A stretch of 64,000 nucleotides of DNA from Amylibacter sp. (GTDB lineage: Bacteria > Pseudomonadota > Alphaproteobacteria > Rhodobacterales > Rhodobacteraceae). Positions 16,120 to 24,374 of the stretch are shown here, one piece after another (position 1 is the stretch's first letter; every line of letters begins with the position of its first letter). A program made the translations under genes and the position numbers. The stretch is taken from positions 62,001-126,000 of the forward strand of contig JAJFHZ010000010.1 of the NCBI GenBank assembly GCA_021775355.1. Reading direction: 5' to 3'. Below the pieces are notes generated by a model that made no database searches, was not told where the DNA came from, and saw nothing but the letters and a program-made list of their open reading frames with translations.

Positions 16120-17616
16120 ATGCAGACACCATTCAATAAAAGCACCCCGAATACATGGTCTTTTCTGCGCGACGCAATGATAACACCCACCGGATTTCGG
16201 GAATATGATGCGCGTTGGAAATACCCTGACGACATAAACCTGCCCGGCATCACAGCCCTTGGTTTAGGGCTTGGAACGCAAATGTATGAAAACGGAATTG
16301 AGCCTGTGATCGCTGTCGGCAACGATTACCGCGATTATTCCCTGACTATCAAGAACGCCCTGATGCTGGGGCTGATGCAGGCGGGCATTCACGTTAAAGA
16401 TATCGGCCCTGCCCTGTCGCCCATGGCATATTTCAGCCAATTCTTTCTGGACGCCCCTGCGGTGGCTATGGTTACGGCATCGCATAATCCAAATGGCTGG
16501 ACAGGTGTAAAGATGGGGTTTGAGCGCCCCCTGACCCACGGCCCCGTTGAAATGGGTCGTCTGCGCGATATTGTTCTGGGTGGTGAGGGCATTGCACGTG
16601 AAGGTGGCAAATACGAATTTGTTGGCGGTGTGAAAGAAGCTTATATCGACGATCTATGCAGTGATTTCAAAATGAGCCGTAAACTGCGTGTGGTCTGTGC
16701 CACGGGCAATGGTACGGCTTCGGCCTTTGCGCCGGAAGTTCTGGAACGCATCGGCGTCGAGGTAATCCCGTCGCACAACACACTGGATTACACGTTTCCC
16801 CATTACAACCCGAACCCTGAAGCAATGGAAATGCTGCATGATATGGCCGCATCCGTAAAAGAAAGCGGGGCAGACCTTGCCCTTGGCTTTGACGGCGATG
16901 GTGATCGCTGCGGCGTGGTTGACAATGATGGCGAAGAGATTTTTGCCGATAAGGTCGGCGTGATCATGGCTCGTGATCTGTCAAAGATATATCCGAATTC
17001 AACCTTTGTGGCAGATGTAAAATCGACAGGCCTTTTTGCCAGCGATCCTGAGTTGCAGAAATATGGCGCAAAGGCCGATTACTGGAAAACTGGTCACAGC
17101 CACATGAAACGCCGCGTCAAAGAACTCGGGGCATTGGCGGGGTTTGAAAAATCCGGTCACTATTTTTTAGCCGAACCCATTGGGCGCGGCTATGATTGCG
17201 GTATGCGCGTGGCAGTCGAGATGTGTAAGCTTCTGGATCGTAATCCAGATATGTCGATGGCCGATTTGCGCCGCGCCCTGCCCGTTACCTACGCCACCCC
17301 CACCATGTCACCGTTCTGCCCAGATCTGGAAAAATACGATGTACTGGAACGCTTGGTGGAACGGTTGGTTACTTTGCACAAATCAGGTGGTACCATTGCA
17401 GGGCGCACGATAGCGCAAGTGGTTACGGTTAACGGCGCGCGCGTCATTCTGGACAATGGTGCATGGGGACTGGTGCGGGCCTCATCCAACACGCCCAATC
17501 TGGTTGTGGTGTGCGAAAGCCCAGAGTCCGATGCCGAAATGCGGGCGATTTTTGCGGATATCGACGCGGTTGTACGCACGGAACCGTCTGTCGGGGAATA
17601 TGATCAGACGATTTAG
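16120..17616 (+). CDS. Phosphomannomutase/phosphoglucomutase
   Basis: 498 residues, alpha-D-phosphohexomutase family. The phosphoserine loop VTASHNPNG places the catalytic Ser at 121, the Mg2+ loop GFDGDGDRCG gives Asp258/260/262, and the sugar-specificity region includes GFEKSGHYF. The C-terminal phosphate-binding loop region is around VRASSNTPN. It interconverts mannose or glucose 6- and 1-phosphates and so supplies sugar nucleotides. Its place after capsule-export genes fits a role in surface polysaccharide synthesis, although a 147-bp gap suggests its own promoter. Confidence 0.9.
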   Translation: MQTPFNKSTPNTWSFLRDAMITPTGFREYDARWKYPDDINLPGITALGLGLGTQMYENGIEPVIAVGNDYRDYSLTIKNALMLGLMQAGIHVKDIGPALSPMAYFSQFFLDAPAVAMVTASHNPNGWTGVKMGFERPLTHGPVEMGRLRDIVLGGEGIAREGGKYEFVGGVKEAYIDDLCSDFKMSRKLRVVCATGNGTASAFAPEVLERIGVEVIPSHNTLDYTFPHYNPNPEAMEMLHDMAASVKESGADLALGFDGDGDRCGVVDNDGEEIFADKVGVIMARDLSKIYPNSTFVADVKSTGLFASDPELQKYGAKADYWKTGHSHMKRRVKELGALAGFEKSGHYFLAEPIGRGYDCGMRVAVEMCKLLDRNPDMSMADLRRALPVTYATPTMSPFCPDLEKYDVLERLVERLVTLHKSGGTIAGRTIAQVVTVNGARVILDNGAWGLVRASSNTPNLVVVCESPESDAEMRAIFADIDAVVRTEPSVGEYDQTI

Positions 17617-17798
17617 TGTGGGTCTTGTGAGGCTATGTCATGTAAGGTTGGGTGGTCTAAAAGAGCGTATTTGATCAAAAATTGTTGGATGCGGGATAGA
17701 GATAGAGATAGAGCCCAAAGCGGACGATTGATCCTATAGTTAAAGAGCCAAAATCAACTTTGGGTAGTAAAACTGAAAGCGTCAAATAAAGCATTACA

Positions 17799-19403
17799 TT
17801 ACTTAGTCCACAATGCGTTCGACAAACCAAAATCAACTGACAAACGCGAATTAAGTTCTATTACCCCCACCTTTTCAATCAATGTTTTTTGATCAGATAG
17901 TAAAGATGTTCCAAGACCTGCCGACTTCGCGTCAGTTTCCAACCACCCAACCCAATCCAGAAGGGTTGGGAAGATATCAATCATACTTCCCGACTTGGAT
18001 ATTTCTATAGGCCCGTCATCAGAAAGTAAAAGCACAGTATTTCGACGTTCATTATTGTTGAGAATTTCATATGCATTATTCTTATGTGCAAGATGATCAC
18101 TGACAACAATAATCTTTGTGTTTGTGCCTTTAGTGACATCTGTAATCTGGTTTACAAATTTCTCTGCCAGTCTTGATGTGCAATCAATAGCATCAGAAAT
18201 ATCATCTGTAATAACGGCATCACCTTCTTTGAGGCAGGGTTTGCCGCGTGCGGCCTTTGGTCCATGAGTATCCATTGTAGCGACACTGAGAATGAATGGT
18301 TTGGCAGTTTTAACCAAACCGGAAATTTCCGCCAATGCAGCTTCAAAGACAACATCGTCTCTAAAGCCCCAATCCCACTCCCAATCCTTTTCCACAATGC
18401 CTTTCCCATGTATTTTTGCCATCGTGGATCTGTCGATAAATTCGCTGCCACCATGAGCGTTGAAAAAATTGTAAAAGCCATACAAAGATTGCTGTTCCCC
18501 GACAATCTCTGTGCCGGAAATATATATATTCCGATAACCTAGATCCTTTGTTAGATCAGTTAAACAAGTTACACTTGGAACAATAGGTGATTTATTATCA
18601 ATATGGCCGAATAGATTGCCTGCATCCACTACCAACGGAACACCGCATTGCGTTGCGACAATACCTGCCAAACTCCATCCAGTTGCTGTAATTTGATGAA
18701 CTTGGGTGAATTCAATGGCCTGTTCGGAAAGGTTTTTGATAGGCTTGTAAGCTTCTGGAAATACACCTTGATTACCATACGTACGTTCCAACCCTTCCAA
18801 GTATACAATTATTATATTTGGGCGATTGGTTGAAGTGATATGTTTTACAGTTTTTAGATAAGAGCTCAGGCTCTTCATTTCAGCAAACCCGCGTTTAGCA
18901 ATAACATCATGAAAAATAGGATTAAGCGCAAGAATAACCGTTCCTGTAATTACATAAAAGAAAGGAATTCTCCGCAGGTATCTATCCATCCTGTATACGC
19001 ACGCAATTATGGTAAACCAAAATACGAAGGCAGTCACAATATACGGTATAAACATTCCCCAAGGAGTGCCAGTAGTTCCAAATGCTAAGTGGAATATAAA
19101 AGAGGCACGATCAAGATGCCCAAAAATCAAGACAATCACAGTGAATGGCAAAAACAAAATGATAGGTATCGTTAAACACAGTAAATCGCTAAGTTTTCGA
19201 ACAAATTTAACATTGTTTGATGGTGGAGTTCTTATGAACAATAGTGTCAGTAAAAATACAATAAATACGCCAGAAGCATACCTTATATCACTGGTATTCC
19301 CGTCAATAAAAGCTCTTAATATTAGAAAAAGAGAGGTTAAACCCGGAAAAATCATTGCAAATATGCGAATGAAAAATTCGGAATTTCTTATCATTTTGTA
19401 CAA
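17799..19403 (-). CDS. OpgB/MdoB-like phosphoglycerol transferase
   Basis: 534 residues: about four or five N-terminal membrane helices (to about residue 170), then a large periplasmic alkaline-phosphatase/sulfatase-type domain. The segments IIIVYLEGLERTYGN, ITATGWSLAGIVATQCGVPL and DWGFRDDVVFEAAL closely follow E. coli phosphoglycerol transferase I (OpgB/MdoB), where the Thr of the TxxTIAG-like segment is the nucleophile. VSDHLAHKN would be a metal-binding segment. The enzyme would transfer phosphoglycerol from phosphatidylglycerol to a glycan. Acceptor unknown; the nearby polysaccharide genes make a surface glycan possible. The gene is AT-richer than its neighbours. Confidence 0.8.
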   Translation of the reverse strand: MYKMIRNSEFFIRIFAMIFPGLTSLFLILRAFIDGNTSDIRYASGVFIVFLLTLLFIRTPPSNNVKFVRKLSDLLCLTIPIILFLPFTVIVLIFGHLDRASFIFHLAFGTTGTPWGMFIPYIVTAFVFWFTIIACVYRMDRYLRRIPFFYVITGTVILALNPIFHDVIAKRGFAEMKSLSSYLKTVKHITSTNRPNIIIVYLEGLERTYGNQGVFPEAYKPIKNLSEQAIEFTQVHQITATGWSLAGIVATQCGVPLVVDAGNLFGHIDNKSPIVPSVTCLTDLTKDLGYRNIYISGTEIVGEQQSLYGFYNFFNAHGGSEFIDRSTMAKIHGKGIVEKDWEWDWGFRDDVVFEAALAEISGLVKTAKPFILSVATMDTHGPKAARGKPCLKEGDAVITDDISDAIDCTSRLAEKFVNQITDVTKGTNTKIIVVSDHLAHKNNAYEILNNNERRNTVLLLSDDGPIEISKSGSMIDIFPTLLDWVGWLETDAKSAGLGTSLLSDQKTLIEKVGVIELNSRLSVDFGLSNALWTK

Positions 19404-19584
19404 TATTTTATTTTGGTTTAGATCGCAAATGGTTCATTAAAGTGAGTTTCAGTCAAGCTTTTAATTTTAGTGCATCGACAGAAAGATATGCATGTATGAG
19501 CGCCTGATTTCATGGTGGTTCTGTTTCAATTGTTTAACTAATGTCTACATTGTACTGCGACTTCAAATTATTGACACCCCACAC

Positions 19585-20760
19585 CTAAACCACTTGCCCC
19601 GCAGCCCAGCCCGATGACCAGGCCCATTGGAAATTATAGCCGCCCAGCCAGCCGGTGACGTCGACGACCTCGCCGATAAAATACAGGCCCTGTACGGATT
19701 TCGTTTCCATCGTCTTGGCGTTCAATTCATCCGTATCAACCCCGCCCAAAGTAACCTCAGCGGTGCGATACCCTTCCGTCCCCACGGGTTTGATCTGCCA
19801 CTTGTGGATGGCCCGATCCAGAACTTGCAAATCCTTATCGGTTTGATCCGCTAGATTTCCCTGCAAGCCCGCATTCGACACGATGAAACCGGCCAGTATT
19901 TTCGGCAAATGTTCGGCTAAAGCCGTATGTATCGCAATACGCCCGTATTCTGCGCGCTTTTCTTGCAAAGCTTTTATAATCGGCTGACCGAAAGCCAGAT
20001 CGATAGACAGGGGATCACCCGCTTTCCAATAAGACGATATTTGCAATATGGATGGGCCGGACAAACCGCGATGGGTAAATAACAGGCCTTCGTCAAAGCT
20101 GATTTTATCATGGGTGACGGACGCGAAAACAGAAGTACCTGACATGGCGGCAATCGGCGCCAGATCCTGTTCGGCAAATGTCAGGGGCACCAATCCGGGG
20201 CAGGTTTCCACAATGCCCAAATCAAAGTGCTTGGCGATTTCATACCCCAACCCTGTCGCCCCCATTTTTGGGATCGACTTGCCCCCGCAAGCCACAACAA
20301 AAGAGTCGCAGGATACAGTTCCTCCCGTTAGTTTAACTTCGAATAGGTCATTTTTTTGGATGTCCAGAAATTCCGTTTCCAAAGCAATATCGACACCTGC
20401 ATCCATCATATGCTCATGCAGCATTTCAATAATCTGTATCGATTTTCCATCGCAAAAAAGCTGACCCAGCGTTTTTTCGTGATACGCGATACCTGCATCC
20501 GCCACCATCTGGATAAAATCCCATTGAGTGTAGCGCGCCAGGGCAGACAGGGCGAAATGCGGGTTTTGCGACAGAAATTTTTCGCGATTGATATTCAGGT
20601 TGGTGAAATTACACCGCCCGCCACCCGATATGCGAATCTTTTCGCCTACAGATTTCGCGTGATCAACCAAAAGTACGGACCGCCCACGATGGCCCGCTTC
20701 AATCGCGCACATCATACCTGCAGCACCGGCACCAATAATCAATACATCATAGTGTTTCAT
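19585..20760 (-). CDS. BaiN/HI0933-type flavoprotein oxidoreductase
   Basis: 391 residues. The N-terminal dinucleotide site DVLIIGAGAAGMMCAIEAGHRG is followed by the family motif RISGGGRCNFTN. The middle contains ACGGKSIPKMGATGLGYEIAKHFDLGIV, and the C-terminus has GLYFIGEVVDVTGWLGGYNFQWAWSSGWAAG, all hallmarks of the HI0933/YhiN group of NAD(P)/FAD-dependent enzymes. The cellular role of most members is unknown; BaiN acts on bile acids in gut bacteria. It is monocistronic. Confidence 0.9.
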   Translation of the reverse strand: MKHYDVLIIGAGAAGMMCAIEAGHRGRSVLLVDHAKSVGEKIRISGGGRCNFTNLNINREKFLSQNPHFALSALARYTQWDFIQMVADAGIAYHEKTLGQLFCDGKSIQIIEMLHEHMMDAGVDIALETEFLDIQKNDLFEVKLTGGTVSCDSFVVACGGKSIPKMGATGLGYEIAKHFDLGIVETCPGLVPLTFAEQDLAPIAAMSGTSVFASVTHDKISFDEGLLFTHRGLSGPSILQISSYWKAGDPLSIDLAFGQPIIKALQEKRAEYGRIAIHTALAEHLPKILAGFIVSNAGLQGNLADQTDKDLQVLDRAIHKWQIKPVGTEGYRTAEVTLGGVDTDELNAKTMETKSVQGLYFIGEVVDVTGWLGGYNFQWAWSSGWAAGQVV

Positions 20761-20859
20761 AGCCTTCGCTTAGTCTGAAAGCGGTTTTAGTACAAGCAAT
20801 GCATTGGTGTGATTTTTAACTTGCGAACCCAGACTTCTCGGCGTAAATAACCCCGAGTT

Positions 20860-20934
20860 TGGGACGTGGCCTAATGGTAGGGCATCGCTTTTTGGTAGCG
20901 CAGATTGTAGGTTCGAGTCCTACCGTCCCAGCCA
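20860..20934 (+). tRNA. tRNA-Gln (anticodon TTG), CCA encoded
   Basis: The acceptor strand TGGGACG pairs with CGTCCCA (discriminator G, encoded CCA). The D arm is GCC...GGC, the anticodon loop TTTTGGT reads TTG at positions 34-36, and the T arm is GTAGG-TTCGAGT-CCTAC. One weak pair is at the top of the anticodon stem (T:C). It reads CAA codons. A degenerate copy of the 3' half lies about 330 bp downstream. Confidence 0.93.
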
Positions 20935-21476
20935 GTAAATCTTTGTTATTAATACATAAAATAACAAATTGGCTATTATCCCCAAGTATCAAACCCTTAC
21001 GTTAGACAACTCGCACAGGAGACTCGTCTCTCCCCAAAAATACCACTTTGTAATATTGAAAGTCTCTGTTGGCTGAAACCATCATCCGTTTTCCATATTT
21101 GCAGCGTATTCGCCAACTTGATTACAGAATAGTAAACGCAGTAATCAAAGAGGATTTATTGCAGATCAAAGCATATTTATGGTTTTCTATGTTTTCCTCA
21201 CTTTTAAACCGTAAAATTCAATATGGATGAAGAGATTGCGGGTTCGTGACCTACTTGCCCAGCCAGCATTCATAACATTTTGATATTACTACATATTTAC
21301 CACAATACGTCCGTGTTTTCGGGATGTTACGAGATACGGTTTCACCCCAGACTGGAAACACACCGCCATTCAGCCGGAATCGACGAAAAGTCTGGAAGGC
21401 GCATTTGCACGCTTGGAGTTTACAGGTCATTTGATGGTGTAATTATTGAGGGCCGTTCTTTAAGTAAGCTGACCGT
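20935..21476. other. Intergenic region with degenerate tRNA-Gln 3' half
   Basis: 542 bp between the tRNA and the recombinase, without a convincing gene. Positions 21233-21266 match tRNA-Gln positions 20902-20935 at 27 of 34 bases, including AGATTG, GGTTCG and the terminal CCCAGCCAG. This looks like an old attachment-site duplication or displaced tRNA end left by an integrated element. The rest is AT-rich with no feature I can name. Confidence 0.55.
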
Positions 21477-23141
21477 TCACAGTGGGCGGAACAAGTCTCT
21501 TTGATCCTGCCATGTAGCCGGAAACGCATGGCGTAATAACCACTCGGTTGTCAGACCCAACGGTTGGTTGCCTTCATTTACATCCCGGATGATGTCGGGT
21601 GCCAGAAAGGCCAGTTCAATCAGTTTCTGGATCCGGCTTTTGGAAACACCTTCGCCATCGGCAATGTCGGCAAAGCTCTGACCCGCCCGTATCTTTGCAA
21701 AATAGAGATGCGCCCGCGCGATATTTTTTAACAAAACCTCATCACGGTGTGCAATCGTATTGGCCAGTATGAGTTTGGTTTCAACACCGCGTTTACGATG
21801 GCGGAACTCTGAACTGACAAACATAATATCGCTGTTGATACGTTCAGGGACCACACCCAAGAACCCTGCAACGGCACTCTCACAAAGTGCAATCGTTATC
21901 CTGCCCGGTGTGATCTCGACACGCTCTATCAGCGTAAATACTTCAGGTGACGTTACATTGGTATCTGGATCCAGTTTTGAAAGGTATTCACCAAATTTAA
22001 CAAGTTCCACGGTTGACGCATCCGGTACGATGCTTGTCATAATTTCAGGCGTGTTGAGATGCCCGGGAACAAGGTTTGCGACCACAGCTTCAAGCTCCGG
22101 CGCAGGCAATCGCCAGCCCGCAGGATCTTTCTTCCCCGGCTTCTGGATCAGACGGCGGGAGACATAGTAACGAAGCCTGTGGCCCTTTTTTGTTTTGGAA
22201 TGGCTGGGTGTCAGACGGTCACCGGATTCATCAAACACTTTGCCGATGAGCAAGGACGCCTGCTTTTTACCATTCCCACAGTTTTGCCCTTTCCCCCTGC
22301 GCGGAATAGTTGCCCTTGCGGTCAAGCGTTCCTGCATCAGATCCCAGACGTCAGGTTCAATGATTGCCTCATGTAGCCCGGGATACACTGCTGTCTTGTG
22401 GCGGATACGGCCTGCATAGATCGGGTTGGTCAGGATGTGATAGACGTGGCCAAAACTAAATTGCGTGCCACCCTTGGTCTTGCCGGAAGACAACGTTCGT
22501 ACCGCTGTTCTCAGGCCCAGTTTATCGACCTTGTCTTTGGTCGCCCGAAGATTGCCGCAACGGTCATAAAGGTCATAGATGGTCCGGATAGTCTGTGCGT
22601 CCGGTTCCTTAATCTTCAATGTTCTGCCATCGGGCTCATAGCCCAACGGGGCATTACCCCCCATCCACATGCCTTTCTTTTTTGAAGCCGCGATCTTGTC
22701 GCGAATACGCTCGGCTGTAACCTCGCGTTCAAACTGGGCAAATGACAGGAGCATATTCAGCGTCAGGCGCCCCATGCTGGTAGCCGTGTTGAACGATTGC
22801 GTGACCGACACAAATGTGGCGCCCACATCATCAAGAATATCAACGATCTTGGCAAAATCCGCGAGAGACCGGGTCAGACGGTCTATCTTATAGATAATAA
22901 CCTGATCGACCTTGCCAGAACGAATATCAGTCAACAGGCGTTGCAAACCGGGCCTCTCCAGTGTTCCACCCGACAGGCCACCATCATCGTATAGTTCAGG
23001 CACCAGAACCCACCCCTCGATCTTCTGACTGGTTATATAGGCAGCACAGGCTTCTCTCTGGGCATCAAGCGAATTGAACTCCTGTTCCAAACCGTCCTCT
23101 GATGACTTGCGGGTATATATGGCGCAGCGGATCTTCTTCAT
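21477..23141 (-). CDS. Large serine recombinase
   Basis: 554 residues. The N-terminal resolvase domain (1 to about 150) has the catalytic region AIYTRKSSEDGLEQEFNSL and YKIDRLTRSLADF. A Recombinase (PF07508-like) domain spans about 160-280 (MWMGGNAPLGYEPDGRTL, LTNPIYAGRIRHK). The C-terminal part probably binds DNA. There is no obvious zinc-ribbon CxxC pair. The start overlaps the DUF2924 stop by 4 bp. DUF3489-DUF2924-recombinase trios recur in alphaproteobacteria as mobile modules; target and function are unclear. A broken paralogue lies at 43640-44839. Confidence 0.9.
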   Translation of the reverse strand: MKKIRCAIYTRKSSEDGLEQEFNSLDAQREACAAYITSQKIEGWVLVPELYDDGGLSGGTLERPGLQRLLTDIRSGKVDQVIIYKIDRLTRSLADFAKIVDILDDVGATFVSVTQSFNTATSMGRLTLNMLLSFAQFEREVTAERIRDKIAASKKKGMWMGGNAPLGYEPDGRTLKIKEPDAQTIRTIYDLYDRCGNLRATKDKVDKLGLRTAVRTLSSGKTKGGTQFSFGHVYHILTNPIYAGRIRHKTAVYPGLHEAIIEPDVWDLMQERLTARATIPRRGKGQNCGNGKKQASLLIGKVFDESGDRLTPSHSKTKKGHRLRYYVSRRLIQKPGKKDPAGWRLPAPELEAVVANLVPGHLNTPEIMTSIVPDASTVELVKFGEYLSKLDPDTNVTSPEVFTLIERVEITPGRITIALCESAVAGFLGVVPERINSDIMFVSSEFRHRKRGVETKLILANTIAHRDEVLLKNIARAHLYFAKIRAGQSFADIADGEGVSKSRIQKLIELAFLAPDIIRDVNEGNQPLGLTTEWLLRHAFPATWQDQRDLFRPL

Positions 23142-23581
23142 GGGCTGACCCCCCTTCGGCCAGTCAGCCCAAAGAAACGGGGTCCTGACCAGCTGGTGCC
23201 TGTAATATGAAGCGCGATAGCAGACAGTGATTTATAATGCTGGCCCGCATGAAGATAACCGTCCTCTTTGACTTCCACCTGATAACGCTTGCCATTCCAT
23301 TCCCGGACCAGCTGTGTTCCCGGGCTAATAATTATTGCAGACGATACCCCAGATGCCGCCCGACCATCAGCGGCAGCTTTCAATGCCCTCTTCAGAGAAG
23401 GGGAAAGTGCACCAAAGCAACGGCACTGTTCATCCCAGATCAGTGCCTTACGCATGAACATCATCGACATATGATGCGGTGGTGCTTTTCCGAATGCATC
23501 AATCCAGGCGACACGGAGGCCGGAACGATCCAGATCGTTCAACGCAGACATCCGCGCCTGAATGTTATTATCACCTGCCAT
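23138..23581 (-). CDS. DUF2924 family protein
   Basis: 147 residues with the DUF2924 C-terminal signature: PGTQLVREWNGKRYQVEVKEDGYLHAGQHYKSLSAIALHITGTSWSGPRFFGL. The N-terminal half (LDRSGLRVAWIDAFGKAPPHHMSMMFMRKAL) is also typical. Function unknown; it is nearly always found between DUF3489 and a serine recombinase, as here, with 4-bp and 1-bp overlaps. The small SH3-like C-terminal region may bind DNA, but this is a guess. Confidence 0.85.
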   Translation of the reverse strand: MAGDNNIQARMSALNDLDRSGLRVAWIDAFGKAPPHHMSMMFMRKALIWDEQCRCFGALSPSLKRALKAAADGRAASGVSSAIIISPGTQLVREWNGKRYQVEVKEDGYLHAGQHYKSLSAIALHITGTSWSGPRFFGLTGRRGVSP

Positions 23582-23886
23582 CAGGCACCCTGCTCTGCAG
23601 GAAGGCTTGTAATTCGGTAGCGTCTGAGTTTGCTGTTCCCCGGCTTTGCAGACGTAATCACATAGCCTGATTTGCGCAACCCGCTAAGCGCTGCACGGGT
23701 TGTATGCGGCAACCATCCCAACCTCTTGCTGAGACTGCCAATATCGGCTCCGCTATCTTTATTCAGAAGGTTGATCAGCCTAGCCTTCTTGGTTAGTCTG
23801 GGGCGGCGCGGCATCCGTGCTTTTTTACCTTTCTTGTCTGGTGCTATGGCCTCTCCTGGTATTTTTTTGATTGATTTATTCGTCAT
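23581..23886 (-). CDS. DUF3489 family winged-helix protein
   Basis: 101 residues from the ATG at 23886, preceded by AGAAGGA; the 30 extra upstream codons of the open frame have no such support. After a Lys/Arg-rich N-terminus (PDKKGKKARMPRRPRL) comes a helix-turn-helix-like segment: ARLINLLNKDSGADIGSLSKRLGWLPHTTRAALSGLRKSGYVI, the DUF3489 pattern. It probably binds DNA and may control the recombinase. It is the first gene of the three-gene module. Confidence 0.8.
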   Translation of the reverse strand: MTNKSIKKIPGEAIAPDKKGKKARMPRRPRLTKKARLINLLNKDSGADIGSLSKRLGWLPHTTRAALSGLRKSGYVITSAKPGNSKLRRYRITSLPAEQGA

Positions 23887-24071
23887 GTTTTTTCCTTCTG
23901 TATCAGGCAAAGCTACTCCAGCTCTGCTACTGATCAAAGCCCGGGGGTTCGGGCGAAGGATGCAACACATTTCCAAGTGTGTCGGTAGTGACAGTACCGC
24001 TCTGTTAGTCGCTAAAGTCCAGTGGAATATAGCTTTAAAATAGCGGTTTCCGGCAGATTGTTGAGGAAACG

Positions 24072-24367
24072 GGTGTTGTCAGACAAACTTGACGGTTTCG
24101 CGGCTGATCCCTATTTTTGGTAAATGACAATACGTTCTCCCTTCAAATATTTCAACCCAAAACCGAACCGTTTCATGGCAAATATCGATAACCCGGTCAT
24201 GTAAAATATCCTCAACTTGGCGAAAGCTTAGTGGATAGCGCACATAATACATCACTGCCAAACGGATGATTTCGGGGCTGGTTTTAAAATACTTAAAGAT
24301 GTTCTTGGCTGTCATTTTGCAAGATTGCCCCAACCGACTGATTCAAGCAAGTTCCTCTGACAAGACC
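24072..24367 (-). mobile_element. Chimeric IS6-type remnant with two outer ends
   Basis: The left edge, GGTGTTGTCAGACAAACTTG, is identical to the gene-start-side end of the intact element at 44992-45793 and continues to the start ATGACA on the plus strand. After about 24135 the strand switches: 24150-24315 encodes the transposase N-terminus on the minus strand (MTAKNIFKYFKTSPEIIRLAVMYY). The right edge, read inward on the minus strand, is GGTCTTGTCAGAGGAACTTG, a diverged version of the same end. The remnant therefore has two copies of one IS end around an inverted junction, and no intact transposase. Confidence 0.7.
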
Positions 24368-24374
24368 AATTGCT

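Noticed and set aside
17695-17713. Three tandem GATAGA units after the phosphomannomutase gene
   Set aside because: Too short to be more than a chance microsatellite.
21280-21504. 74-codon open frame on the plus strand between tRNA-Gln and the recombinase
   Set aside because: No ribosome site or recognisable motif, and its end runs over the recombinase stop; treated as chance.
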